Below, piece by piece: positions 44,818-53,441 of a stretch of DNA of 64,000 nucleotides. The translations under genes were made by a program, and so were the position numbers. The first letter of the stretch is position 1. Every line of letters starts with the position of its first letter. The notes below the pieces were generated by a model. The model did not search any database. It was not told the DNA's origin and worked only from the letters and a program-made list of their open reading frames with translations. Origin of the DNA: Tsukamurella sp. M9C (GTDB lineage: Bacteria > Actinomycetota > Actinomycetes > Mycobacteriales > Mycobacteriaceae); assembly GCF_020169415.1 (NCBI RefSeq), contig NZ_JAIULG010000012.1, positions 1 through 64,000 on the forward strand, given 5' to 3'.

Positions 44818-44856
44818 GCCGGAAACCCGGTTGTGTGCGTCGGTAATGTTGGCGGT

Positions 44857-46101
44857 ATGACCGATTCGAGCGGTATCGACTTCCAGCGCGTCACCACCCG
44901 TGAGCAACTCCTCGGCTTCCAGGAGTGCGCGACCATCGGCTTCCAGAGCAAGATGCCCGACGCCGAGCAGTGGCTCGAAGCGGTGTCCGCGCAGCTGGAT
45001 TCGCTCGACCACCGCGTCGCGGTCGACGGCGGGCGCACCGTCGGGACCTTCCTCTCCTTCGACCAGGAGCTGACCGCCGTCGGCGGCGCGCGGGTGCCCG
45101 TGCGCGCGATCTCGGCGGTGACGGTGCTGCCCACGCACCGTCGCCGCGGCATCCTCGGCACGCACATGCGCGAGTGCCTCTCCGCAGCCCTCGCCGGCGG
45201 CGCGCCCGCGGCCACCCTGATCGCCGCCGAGCAGGCGATCTACGGCCGCTACGGCTTCGGGCAGAGCACCGAGACCGTCGACGTCCGGGTCGCCGTGGAC
45301 CGCGGCCGCCTGCCCGAGCCGCCCGTCGGCGAGGTGCGGTACGCCCGGAGCGAGGACTACCTCGCCGCGTCGATCCGCGTCCGCGAGCTGCTCGACTATC
45401 CCGGGCAGGTCTCGAAGCTCGACATCAACCTGCGCCGCACGGCCGGGGTGCTGCCGGGCGGCGGGCCCGACGAGACCCTGCGCGTGGTGCTGCGTCGCGG
45501 CGGCGACGTCGCGGGCGTGCTGGCCTACACGGTCGCGCCCAAGTGGACCGACAGCCGGCCCGACTCCACGCTCAAGGTCACCGAGCTGCTCGCCGTCGAC
45601 GCGTCCGCCGAGCGCGACCTCTGGTCCTTCGCGATGAGCATCGACTGGGTGCTGTGGGTCGAGGCGTCGCAGCGGCCCCTGGACGACGTCGTGAGCACCG
45701 TCCCCGCCGACCCTCGCACCGTGCAGCTGTCCAACCGCACCGACTTCCTGTGGATCCGGCCCTTCGACGTACCCGCCCTGTTCTCGGCGCGCACCTACGC
45801 CGCGCCGGGCCGGCTCGTGCTCGACGTCACCGATCCGGGGTTCGACGGTGCCGGCCCCGGCCCCGCGCACGGGCGTTTCCTGATCTCCACTGACGGGGGA
45901 GCGGGCACCTGCTCGCCCACCGACGAGCCCGCGGACCTGGCCGTCGACATCGCCGACCTCGGCCGGCTGTGGCTCTCCGACGAGCCGGTGTCGCGGCGCG
46001 TCGCGACCGGGGCGATCCGCGAGCTGTCCGACGGGGCGGCTGCCCGCGCCGACCTGATGCTGTTCAGCCCGCGCCGGGCGTGGGCCGTCGAGATGTTCTG
46101 A
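44857..46101 (+). CDS. eis: Eis family N-acetyltransferase
   Basis: 414 residues. The product has the tandem-GNAT plus SCP2-like layout of Eis. Motif A is ISAVTVLPTHRRRGILGTHM, with the acetyl-CoA binding RRRGIL. The last residues are EMF: the terminal Phe carboxylate is the catalytic base in M. tuberculosis Eis. Eis acetylates lysines and amines, including aminoglycosides at several positions; whether this copy does so is not shown. TAATGT ends 7 nt before the ATG, so it is probably leaderless. In M. tuberculosis eis lies close to the same region (Rv2416c). Confidence 0.88.
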   Translation: MTDSSGIDFQRVTTREQLLGFQECATIGFQSKMPDAEQWLEAVSAQLDSLDHRVAVDGGRTVGTFLSFDQELTAVGGARVPVRAISAVTVLPTHRRRGILGTHMRECLSAALAGGAPAATLIAAEQAIYGRYGFGQSTETVDVRVAVDRGRLPEPPVGEVRYARSEDYLAASIRVRELLDYPGQVSKLDINLRRTAGVLPGGGPDETLRVVLRRGGDVAGVLAYTVAPKWTDSRPDSTLKVTELLAVDASAERDLWSFAMSIDWVLWVEASQRPLDDVVSTVPADPRTVQLSNRTDFLWIRPFDVPALFSARTYAAPGRLVLDVTDPGFDGAGPGPAHGRFLISTDGGAGTCSPTDEPADLAVDIADLGRLWLSDEPVSRRVATGAIRELSDGAAARADLMLFSPRRAWAVEMF

Positions 46102-46112
46102 CGCAGGCGGCG

Positions 46113-46586
46113 TCAGTCGGACGGGGCGGTCGCCGCGCGGTGGTCGCGGGACGCGGCGACGACGCGGGCGATGAGCGCGCGCAGCGTCTCCAGGTCCTCC
46201 GTCCCGACGGCGGCGCCCACGTGATCGGCCCAGGCATGCTGCTCGGCGGCCATGGCGGCCACGGCGGCGCGGCCGGCATCGGTAGGGGCGAGCAGCTTCG
46301 CGCGACGGTGGTGCGGGTTGTCCGCCCACTCCGCCCAGCCGCGGTCCACTACGTCGTTCGCCACGCGCTGCACGCTCTGCCGGGTGAGTCCGAGGCCGAT
46401 CCGTCGCGCGATCTCGGACACGGGCCGCGCCTCGTCGAGCGTCGCCCCCAGGACCTGCCACTGCGCGGGGGTGAGGGCGTGGGGGCCGGTGATCGCCGCC
46501 GCGGCGGCGAGGAACTCCCCGTTCAGCTCGAACGCGGGGAGGACCAGTGCGGTGAGGGCGTCACCCTCAGGCGTTCTGCCAGGCAC
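46113..46586 (-). CDS. MarR family transcriptional regulator
   Basis: 157 residues. The winged helix is LTPAQWQVLGATLDEARPVSEIARRIGLGLTRQSVQRVANDVVDRGWAEWADNPHHRRAKLLAPT, the wing being NPHHRRA. The GTG start at 46586 lies inside the DJ-1 gene (20-bp overlap), so the two are coupled. The perfect palindrome upstream of the DJ-1 gene is the likely operator of this regulator, making a self-controlled two-gene unit. Confidence 0.87.
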   Translation of the reverse strand: MPGRTPEGDALTALVLPAFELNGEFLAAAAAITGPHALTPAQWQVLGATLDEARPVSEIARRIGLGLTRQSVQRVANDVVDRGWAEWADNPHHRRAKLLAPTDAGRAAVAAMAAEQHAWADHVGAAVGTEDLETLRALIARVVAASRDHRAATAPSD

Positions 46587-47199
46587 TCGTCGCCTCCATC
46601 AGCCGGTGGAAATGGCGGGTCTCGCCGGTGCGGAACAGCTGCTCCCAGGCGTCCGCCACGTCGTCGGGGTACAGGCCGGTGACCCGCATGACCTCGGCGG
46701 TGAACGGCACCGCGTGAATGCCGCTCGCCGTGGTGATCCCGCGGTCGGTGACCACGGGCGCGTCGGTGTAGAGCGCGCCGCCCGTGTAGCCGGTGAGCTG
46801 GAGGTAGCCGGGGTCGTTGGAGGTGTGGCGGCGGTCGTCGAGCAGGCCGGCGCGGGCGAGGAGGAAGGTGGCGCCGCAGATGGCGGCCACCGGAACGCCC
46901 CGCGCGAGCAGGCCCTCCGCGGTCTCGAGCACTCGCTCGTGCCCCTCGTCGTAGCGCTCCCCACCGGGGAGGATCAGCGCCGCGAGCGCACCGTCGTCGA
47001 CGAGATCGGCGACGTCGCGCGTGGGACGCACCGGCATTCCGCCGAGCGAGGTCACCTCGTCGAGTCCATCGCCGACCAGCGTGAGGGTGAAGCGACCCGG
47101 CCGGGCCTGCTCGGCCTGCGCGATCTGGGTGGTGAGGTAGGCGTACTCCCAGTCGGCCATGGTGTCGGTGGCGTACAGGGCGATGGTGCGAGGGGACAT
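46567..47199 (-). CDS. DJ-1/PfpI family protein
   Basis: 210 residues. The nucleophile elbow is AAICGATFLLARAGLL with Cys108, preceded by ALILPGGERYDEG containing the conserved Glu-type residue region. It resembles glutamine-amidotransferase-like YajL/PfpI proteins with unknown substrate. AGGAGC lies 6 nt before the ATG. A 35-bp palindrome 13 bp upstream and a downstream coupled MarR gene indicate an inducible unit. Confidence 0.85.
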   Translation of the reverse strand: MSPRTIALYATDTMADWEYAYLTTQIAQAEQARPGRFTLTLVGDGLDEVTSLGGMPVRPTRDVADLVDDGALAALILPGGERYDEGHERVLETAEGLLARGVPVAAICGATFLLARAGLLDDRRHTSNDPGYLQLTGYTGGALYTDAPVVTDRGITTASGIHAVPFTAEVMRVTGLYPDDVADAWEQLFRTGETRHFHRLMEATSAWQNA

Positions 47200-47212
47200 C
47201 GAATGCTCCTAA

Positions 47213-47247
47213 TGACAGTGTGCTGTCAGTATGACAGCACACTGTCA
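47213..47247. promoter_or_regulatory. Perfect 35-bp palindromic operator
   Basis: TGACAGTGTGCTGTCA (47213) and its exact inverse TGACAGCACACTGTCA (47232) flank a 3-bp spacer. Each arm is itself a 6-4-6 dyad of TGACAG and CTGTCA, so four half-sites are present. On the minus strand a perfect -35 TTGACA (47248-47243) overlaps it. Repression by the downstream MarR protein is likely. Confidence 0.75.
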
Positions 47248-47274
47248 ATAGATCCAGGGGTGGCGCAGAAACGG

Positions 47275-47310
47275 CGCCGGCCGCGCCCCGAGAACGGGGC
47301 GCGGCCGGCG
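47275..47310 (-). terminator. Intrinsic terminator of the sulfur operon
   Basis: A perfect 16-bp GC stem (47275-47290 with 47295-47310) closes an AGAA loop, 14 nt after the cysN stop. On the minus strand a short T-rich stretch (CCGTTTCTG) follows. Confidence 0.85.
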
Positions 47311-47324
47311 GACCGTCGAACTGC

Positions 47325-48614
47325 TCAGACCAGGTGGGCCAGGGCGTCCCCGACCAGGCCCGCGGCGAGCGTGTTGCCGCCCGCGGGGTCGATGAGCAGG
47401 AACGAGCCCATCTCCCGGTTCTTGTCGTAGTCGTCCGCGACGATCGGCTCCGCGGTCTGGACGGTGATGCGGCCGATCTGGTTCAGCTCCAGCGTGCTGC
47501 CCTCGCCGACAGTGAGATTCTGCTCGTCGAAGACCGCGTCCAGCCCGCCGATGATGGCCTGCGTGGTCTTGGTGCCGTGCTTGAGCAGCAGCCGCGCACC
47601 GATGCGCAGCGGCTTCTCGGCCAACCAGCACACCGTCGCCTCGAACTGCTGTCGCGCCTCGGGGGCATCCGCGGCGGAGACGATCACGTCGCCGCGGCTG
47701 ACGTCCACGTCGTCGGCGAGGATCACTGTCACGGAGCGGCCGGTGTGCGCGGAGGCGAGCTCGCCGTCCGGGGTGTCGATCCGCTCAACCCGGCTGCGGG
47801 TGCCGGCGGGCAGGACGAGCACCTCGTCGCCCACGTCGACGGTGCCGGCGGCCACCTGCCCGGCGTACCCGCGGTAGTCGGGGTACTCGGGCGTGCGGGG
47901 CCGGATCACGTACTGCACGGGGAAGCGGAAGCCGATCGGCTTCGTGTCCGGGTCCGTGGGGATCGACTCGAGGTGCTCGATGAGCGACGGGCCGTCGTAG
48001 TACGGCGTCTGGTCCGACCGCGAGGCGACGTTGTCGCCGTGCAACGCCGAGACCGGGATGGCGTGGACGGACTCCTCGGCCCAGCCCAGCGAGCCGGTGA
48101 GCGCGCGGAATTCGGCGGAGATCTCCTGGAACACCGACGCGGGGTCCTCCACCAGGTCGATCTTGTTGACCGCGAGCACGAGCCGCGGAACGCCCAGCAG
48201 CGACAGCACCGCAGCGTGCCGGCGGGTCTGCTCGATGACGCCCTTGCGCGCGTCGGTCAGCAGGATCACGACCTGTGCGGTCGACGCGCCGGACACCGTG
48301 TTGCGGGTGTACTGCACGTGGCCGGGGGTGTCGGCGAGGATGAAGGACCGGTTGGGCGTGGCGAAGTAGCGGTAGGCCACGTCGATCGTGATGCCCTGCT
48401 CGCGCTCGGCGCGCAGGCCGTCCACCAGGAGCGACAGGTCCGGGGTGTCGAGGCCCTTGTCGACCGATGCGCGGGTCACGGCGTCGATCTGGTCGGCGAG
48501 CACGGACTTCGTGTCGTAGAGCAGCCGCCCGACGAGGGTGGACTTGCCGTCGTCGACGGAGCCGGCGGTGGCCAGGCGCAGGAGCGCGGGAGCGGTGTTC
48601 ACGGGTGCGCTCAT
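47325..48614 (-). CDS. cysN: Sulfate adenylyltransferase subunit 1 (GTPase)
   Basis: 429 residues. G motifs: GSVDDGKSTLVGRLL, DTPGHVQYTRN and NKIDLV; EF-Tu-like domains 2 and 3 follow. CysN drives CysD-catalysed synthesis of adenylyl sulfate with GTP. There is no CysC (APS kinase) extension, unlike the fused CysNC of M. tuberculosis, which fits direct use of APS by CysH. The ATG overlaps the cysD stop by one base. It is the last gene of the operon. Confidence 0.94.
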   Translation of the reverse strand: MSAPVNTAPALLRLATAGSVDDGKSTLVGRLLYDTKSVLADQIDAVTRASVDKGLDTPDLSLLVDGLRAEREQGITIDVAYRYFATPNRSFILADTPGHVQYTRNTVSGASTAQVVILLTDARKGVIEQTRRHAAVLSLLGVPRLVLAVNKIDLVEDPASVFQEISAEFRALTGSLGWAEESVHAIPVSALHGDNVASRSDQTPYYDGPSLIEHLESIPTDPDTKPIGFRFPVQYVIRPRTPEYPDYRGYAGQVAAGTVDVGDEVLVLPAGTRSRVERIDTPDGELASAHTGRSVTVILADDVDVSRGDVIVSAADAPEARQQFEATVCWLAEKPLRIGARLLLKHGTKTTQAIIGGLDAVFDEQNLTVGEGSTLELNQIGRITVQTAEPIVADDYDKNREMGSFLLIDPAGGNTLAAGLVGDALAHLV

Positions 48615-49555
48615 CAGAAGTACCCCTCCTTCTTGCGGTCCTCCATGGCGGCCTCGGAGACGCGGTCGTCGCCACGGGTGGCGCCGCGCTCGGTGAGGCG
48701 CGACGCGGCGACCTCGGCCATGATCTGCTCGTTGTTCGACGCGGTCGACTCGATCGCGCCGGTGGTGGAGCCGTCGCCCACGGTGCGGTACCGCACCGAC
48801 AGGGTCTGCACGTCCTCGCCCTCGCGGGGGCCGCCCCACACGCCGGAGGTCATCAGCATCCCGTCGCGCGAATAGACCTCGCGCTCGTGCGCGTAGTAGA
48901 TCGATGCCAGCTCGATGTCCTCGCGGGCGATGTAGCGCCAGATGTCGAGCTCGGTGAAGTTGCTGATCGGGAACACCCGCACGTGCTCGCCGGGCGCGTG
49001 CCGGCCGTTGTACAGGTTCCACAACTCCGGACGCTGCCGCTTCGGATCCCACTGGCCGAAGGCGTTGCGCAGCGAGAAGATCCGCTCCTTGGCGCGGGCC
49101 CGCTCCTCGTCGCGCCGGCCGCCGCCGAAGACGGCGTCGAACCGGTTCTCCGAGATGGCATCGAGCAGCGGCACCGTCTGCAGCGGGTTGCGGATGCCGT
49201 CGGCGCGCTCCTCGAGCCGGCCGTCGGCGAGGTAATCCTCGACCTTCGCCACGTGCAGGCGCAGGTTGTACTTCTCGACCATCCGGTCGCGGAAGTCCAG
49301 CACCTCCGGCAGGTTGTGGCCGGTGTCCACGTGCAGCAGCGCGAAGGGCAGCGGCGCCGGCCAGAAGGCCTTGACCGCGAGGTGCAGCAGCACCGTCGAG
49401 TCCTTGCCGCCCGAGAACAGGATGACGGGTCGCTCGAACTCGCCCGCGACCTCGCGGAAGATGTGGATGGCCTCGGACTCCAGTGCGTCGAGCGTGCTGA
49501 ATTCCGTGGGGTCGCCAGTGGACACGATCGGCTCCGTGGGCTCTGTGATGGTCAT
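48614..49555 (-). CDS. cysD: Sulfate adenylyltransferase subunit 2
   Basis: 313 residues. The ATP pyrophosphatase loop is ILFSGGKDSTVLLHL, and the conserved FGGGRRDEERARAKERIFSLR and MLMTSGVWGGPREGEDVQTLSVRYRT segments are intact. It joins sulfate and ATP to adenylyl sulfate together with CysN. The ATG at 49555 overlaps the cysH stop by 4 bp. Confidence 0.95.
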   Translation of the reverse strand: MTITEPTEPIVSTGDPTEFSTLDALESEAIHIFREVAGEFERPVILFSGGKDSTVLLHLAVKAFWPAPLPFALLHVDTGHNLPEVLDFRDRMVEKYNLRLHVAKVEDYLADGRLEERADGIRNPLQTVPLLDAISENRFDAVFGGGRRDEERARAKERIFSLRNAFGQWDPKRQRPELWNLYNGRHAPGEHVRVFPISNFTELDIWRYIAREDIELASIYYAHEREVYSRDGMLMTSGVWGGPREGEDVQTLSVRYRTVGDGSTTGAIESTASNNEQIMAEVAASRLTERGATRGDDRVSEAAMEDRKKEGYF

Positions 49556-50274
49556 GAGGCGTGCAGTCCGCATTCTGTCTTGGTCGAACCGGCCCAGCGG
49601 CCGCTTCGAGGATCGGAACCCGGGGCGGGCTTGTTCGTGCAGGGCTGGCAGCCGATCGACGGGTAGCCCTCGTCGACCAGCGGGTTCACCAGGATGCCGT
49701 TCTCCTCGATGAACTGCTGCATCTGCTCGTCGGACCAGTCGACGATGGGGTTCACCTTCAGCAGGCCGAAGCCCTCGTCGAAGGAGATGAACGGGGCGTT
49801 CGCGCGGGTGGGCGACTCCACCCGGCGGATGCCGGTGACCCAGGCGCGGAATCCCTTGAGCGATTCGCGCAGCGGCACCACCTTGCGCAGGTTGCAGCAC
49901 AGCGCCGGGTCGCTCGCGAACAGGTCCTTGCCGAGCGCGGCGTCCTGCTCGCCGACGCTCCGTTCGGGCGTCACGTTGAGCAGGTCCACCTCGTAGATCG
50001 CCTCGACCGCATCGCGCATGCCGATGGTCTCGGGGAAGTGGTAGCCGGTGTCGAGGAACAGCACCTTCGGCCGGTCCTGCACCTGCTTGGCGAGGTGCAC
50101 CAGCACCCCGTCCTGCATGTTCGACGCGACGATGAAGTCCTCGCCGAAGGTGTCGAGCGTCCACCGCAGCAGGGTGAGCGCATCCGCGCCCTCCAGCTCC
50201 TTCGACGCGCGTTCCGCGAGGGCGCGGAGCTCGTCCGCGTCGCGTCCGGTCAGGGGGTTCGACGGTGCGGTCAT
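49552..50274 (-). CDS. cysH: Adenylyl-sulfate reductase (assimilatory)
   Basis: 240 residues. The two cysteine pairs that bind a [4Fe-4S] cluster are C126-C127 (LCCNLRKV) and C209/C212 (GCQPC), and the catalytic C235 lies in KTECGLH. The cluster cysteines indicate an APS reductase rather than a PAPS reductase. It reduces APS to sulfite with thioredoxin. I use ATG 50274, which overlaps the sirA stop (ATGA); an upstream extension lies within sirA. Confidence 0.94.
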   Translation of the reverse strand: MTAPSNPLTGRDADELRALAERASKELEGADALTLLRWTLDTFGEDFIVASNMQDGVLVHLAKQVQDRPKVLFLDTGYHFPETIGMRDAVEAIYEVDLLNVTPERSVGEQDAALGKDLFASDPALCCNLRKVVPLRESLKGFRAWVTGIRRVESPTRANAPFISFDEGFGLLKVNPIVDWSDEQMQQFIEENGILVNPLVDEGYPSIGCQPCTNKPAPGSDPRSGRWAGSTKTECGLHAS

Positions 50275-51995
50275 CGCAGGTCCTCCTCCGCGGCGCGGAG
50301 CGTCCACTGCGCGAAGCGCTCGTCGGCCTCGCGCTGCGACACGAAGTTCCGCACCACTCGCTCGATGTAGTCCCCGAGGTCCGTCGACAGCACCTTGTGC
50401 TGGCGCAGCTTGCGGCCGAACCCGCTGTCGAGCCCGAGGCTTCCACCAAGGTGAACCTGGAAGCCCTCGACTTGATTCCCCTCGTGGTCGTCCACGAGCT
50501 GGCCCTTGAAGCCGATGTCGGCGATCTGGGAGCGGCCGCAGGAGTTGGGGCAGCCGTTGATGTTCACCGTGATCGGCACGTCCAGCTGGGCGTTGATGTC
50601 GGCGAGCCGCTGCTCCAGGTCGGGCACCAGGACCTGCGAGCGCTTGCGGGTCTCCACGAAGGAGAGCTTGCAGAACTCGATGCCGCTGCAGGCGATGAGG
50701 TTGCGCCGCCAGATCGACGGGCGGCCCTGCAGGCCCAGCGGAGCCAGTTCGTCGATCAGGGAGTCGACCTGATCATCGGGCACGTCGAGCACGATGAGCT
50801 TCTGGTACGGCGTGAACGAGGCGCGGTCCGAGCCCACCCGCTCCATCGCGTCGGCGACGCCGCTCAGGACCGTGCCCGAGACGCGGCCCGCGATGGGGGA
50901 GAAGCCGACGGCGTTGAGGCCGTTGCGCAGCTTCTGCACACCGATGTGGTCGATGGGGCGCTCCGGCTGCTCCGGCGCGGGACCGTCGATCAGCTTGCGG
51001 CCGAGGTACTCGTCCTCGAGGACCTGGCGGAACTTCTCGATGCCCCAGTCCTTGACGAGGAACTTCAGCCGGGCCTTGCTGCGGAGGCGGCGGTAGCCGT
51101 AGTCGCGGAAGATCGAGACCACGCCCTCCCACACGTCGGGCACCTCGTCGAGCGGGATCCACGCGCCCACGCGCTGCGCGAGCATCGGGTTCGTCGAGAG
51201 GCCGCCGCCGACCCAGAGGTCGAGGCCGGGGCCGTGTTCGGGGTGCTCGACGCCGACGAAGGCCACGTCGTTGATCTCGTGGACCACGTCCTGCTGGCCC
51301 GAGATGGCGGTCTTGAACTTGCGCGGCAGGTTCGAGTACTTCGGGTCGCCGATGTAGCGGCGCACGATCTCGTCGATCGCGGGCGACGGGTCCAGGATCT
51401 CGCCGAAGGACTCGCCGGCCAGCGGGGAGCCGAGCACCACGCGGGGGCAGTCGCCGCAGGCCTCGGTGGTCTTGAGGCCGACGGCCTCGAGGCGCTTCCA
51501 GATCTCCGGGACGCTCTCGATCTCGATCCAGTGGAACTGGACGTTCTCGCGGTCCGAGAGGTCGGCGGTGTCGCGGCCGAATTCGGTGGAGAGCTCGCCG
51601 AGCGTGCGCATCTGCGCCGCGTCGAGCTTCCCGCCGTCGCAGCGCACCCGCATCATGAAGTACGGCGCCTCCAGCAGGTCGATGTTCTCGTCGCCGGTGA
51701 ACGTGCCGTCGTAGCCCTGCTCGCGCTGCGTGTACAGGCCCCACCAGCGCATGCGGCCGCGGAGGTCGGCCTTGTCGATCGAGTCGAAGCCCTGCTTCGA
51801 GTAGATGTTCTCGATCCGGGCGCGCACGTTGAGCGGGTTGTCATCGCGCTTGGTCTGCTCGTTGGGGTTCAGCGGCGTGCGGTACCCCAGCTTCCACTGG
51901 CCCTCCGACTTGCGCTTGACCGGGCGCGTGCGCGCCGGCCGCGTGGGGGCGGCGTCAGCGGCGGAGGGGACAGGGGCGTCGGCGATCGACGTCAT
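50271..51995 (-). CDS. sirA: Ferredoxin-dependent sulfite reductase
   Basis: 574 residues. Siroheme/[4Fe-4S] ligands appear as CSGIEFCKL and NGCPNSCGR, and the two ferredoxin-like repeats and the siroheme-binding arginines (VRCDGG, RENVQFHW) are present. It reduces sulfite to sulfide with six electrons. The mycobacterial orthologue is SirA (Rv2391); a nitrite reductase role is less likely given cysH, cysD and cysN downstream. AGGAG lies 6 nt before the ATG at 51995. A leader peptide gene lies 79 nt upstream. Confidence 0.93.
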   Translation of the reverse strand: MTSIADAPVPSAADAAPTRPARTRPVKRKSEGQWKLGYRTPLNPNEQTKRDDNPLNVRARIENIYSKQGFDSIDKADLRGRMRWWGLYTQREQGYDGTFTGDENIDLLEAPYFMMRVRCDGGKLDAAQMRTLGELSTEFGRDTADLSDRENVQFHWIEIESVPEIWKRLEAVGLKTTEACGDCPRVVLGSPLAGESFGEILDPSPAIDEIVRRYIGDPKYSNLPRKFKTAISGQQDVVHEINDVAFVGVEHPEHGPGLDLWVGGGLSTNPMLAQRVGAWIPLDEVPDVWEGVVSIFRDYGYRRLRSKARLKFLVKDWGIEKFRQVLEDEYLGRKLIDGPAPEQPERPIDHIGVQKLRNGLNAVGFSPIAGRVSGTVLSGVADAMERVGSDRASFTPYQKLIVLDVPDDQVDSLIDELAPLGLQGRPSIWRRNLIACSGIEFCKLSFVETRKRSQVLVPDLEQRLADINAQLDVPITVNINGCPNSCGRSQIADIGFKGQLVDDHEGNQVEGFQVHLGGSLGLDSGFGRKLRQHKVLSTDLGDYIERVVRNFVSQREADERFAQWTLRAAEEDLR

Positions 51996-52074
51996 GGAGA
52001 CTCCTGGGATTCATGGGATGGTGCGCCGGGCTGGTGGCGCTTCCGGGAATCGACGCGGGCAGAGGCGTCGCCAA

Positions 52075-52155
52075 TCAGGCCCGACAGCCGCTGCTGCAGA
52101 CCCGCAGGTAATCGATGTGCCGGCGCGACGCCAGCAGCTCTCCCTGTCCATCCAT
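52075..52155 (-). CDS. Cysteine leader peptide (attenuator) of the sirA operon
   Basis: A 26-codon frame whose product ends RRHIDYLRVCSSGCRA. This ending, with Cys codons near the stop, matches the leader peptides found before sulfite reductase/cysteine operons in Actinobacteria, where ribosome stalling on Cys codons controls the downstream genes. CACAAT ends 7 nt before the ATG at 52155 on the minus strand, so it is probably leaderless, as in the published mycobacterial cases. Another in-frame ATG at 52164 would give 29 residues. The stop is 79 nt before sirA. Confidence 0.85.
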   Translation of the reverse strand: MDGQGELLASRRHIDYLRVCSSGCRA

Positions 52156-52253
52156 CGAGATCATTGTGCCACCGGCTGGGCGGAAAAGAGGAATCGGGTT
52201 CCGCTCACCGGTGCACGAAATCCCGTGGTCGGCGCACCTGCCAGACTGGACCC

Positions 52254-53426
52254 GTGCCCGCGCCCTCGACCCCTGAGCTCAGCCGGCTCGACGGTGCCGC
52301 GACACCGTTCGGGCTGTACCTGCACGTTCCGTTCTGCGCGACGCGCTGCGGTTACTGCGACTTCAACACGTACACCGCCGGCGAACTGGGCGCGTCGACC
52401 TCGCCGCAGGCCTGGGCGGAGGCGATCGACGGGGAGCTGGCGCTGGCGCGCCGCGCGCTCGGCGACGCAGAAGTGTCGACGGTCTTCGTGGGCGGCGGCA
52501 CCCCGTCGCTCCTGGGCGGCGACGGCCTCGCGGCCCTGCTCGACACGGCCCGCCGGCACTTCACCTTCGCCGAGGACGCGGAGGTGACCACCGAGTCGAA
52601 CCCCGAGTCCACCTCGCCGGAGTTCTTCGCGCGGCTGCGGGAGGCGGGCTTCACCCGGGTCTCGCTCGGCATGCAGTCGGCGGCCGCGCACGTGCTGCGC
52701 GTGCTGGACCGCACGCACACGCCCGGGCGGGCCGTGGCCGCGGCGAAGGAGGCCCGCGCCGCGGGCTTCGACCACGTGAACCTCGACCTCATCTACGGCA
52801 CGCCGGGGGAGTCCGACGACGACCTGCGGGCCTCGCTCGACGCGGTGCTCGACGCGGGCGTCGACCACGTCTCCGCGTACGCGCTCATCGTCGAGGACGG
52901 CACGGCGCTGGCCCGGCGGATCCGGCGCGGCGAGCTGCCCGACACCGACGGGGACGTGCTCGCCCACCGCTACGAGATGCTCGACGGCGCCCTGCGGGAC
53001 GCCGGCTTCGACTGGTACGAGGTGTCGAACTGGGCCCGCTCGGACGCGGGGCGGTGCCGGCACAACGAGCTGTACTGGGAGGGCGCCGACTGGTGGGGCG
53101 CCGGGCCCGGCGCGCACGGGCACGTCGCCGGGACGCGGGTCTGGAACGTCAAGCACCCGGCCCGCTACGCCGAGGCCGTCGCGGGCGGGGCGCTGCCGAT
53201 CGCGGGCCACGAGGTGCTCACCGACGAGGACCGGCACGTCGAGGACGTGATGCTGCGCGTGCGCATGCGGTCCGGGATCCCCCTCGCCGTGCTGCGGCCC
53301 GACGAGGCCGCCCGGGCCGACGCGGAGGTCGTCGTCGGGAACCTCCGCCGCGAGGCCGACGCGTACGTGTTGACCGACGCCGGCCGCCTGCTGGCCGACG
53401 GGGTCGTGCGCCGGATCCTCGACTGA
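52254..53426 (+). CDS. hemW: Radical SAM heme chaperone HemW
   Basis: 390 residues. The radical SAM cysteines are C28, C32 and C35 (PFCATRCGYCDF), followed by VFVGGGTPSLL, TTESNPES and the HemW region YEVSNWARSDAGRCRHNELYW. HemW loads heme into proteins; it lacks the extra Cys found in true HemN. The GTG start at 52254 lies 6 nt after CAGACT, so it may be leaderless. It is divergent from the sirA leader. Confidence 0.92.
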   Translation: MPAPSTPELSRLDGAATPFGLYLHVPFCATRCGYCDFNTYTAGELGASTSPQAWAEAIDGELALARRALGDAEVSTVFVGGGTPSLLGGDGLAALLDTARRHFTFAEDAEVTTESNPESTSPEFFARLREAGFTRVSLGMQSAAAHVLRVLDRTHTPGRAVAAAKEARAAGFDHVNLDLIYGTPGESDDDLRASLDAVLDAGVDHVSAYALIVEDGTALARRIRRGELPDTDGDVLAHRYEMLDGALRDAGFDWYEVSNWARSDAGRCRHNELYWEGADWWGAGPGAHGHVAGTRVWNVKHPARYAEAVAGGALPIAGHEVLTDEDRHVEDVMLRVRMRSGIPLAVLRPDEAARADAEVVVGNLRREADAYVLTDAGRLLADGVVRRILD

Positions 53427-53441
53427 GCGGTGCGAGACCGG

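Noticed and set aside
42838-46461. 1207-codon minus-strand open frame
   Set aside because: It crosses cysA, DUF1707 and eis on the other strand and shows no domain.
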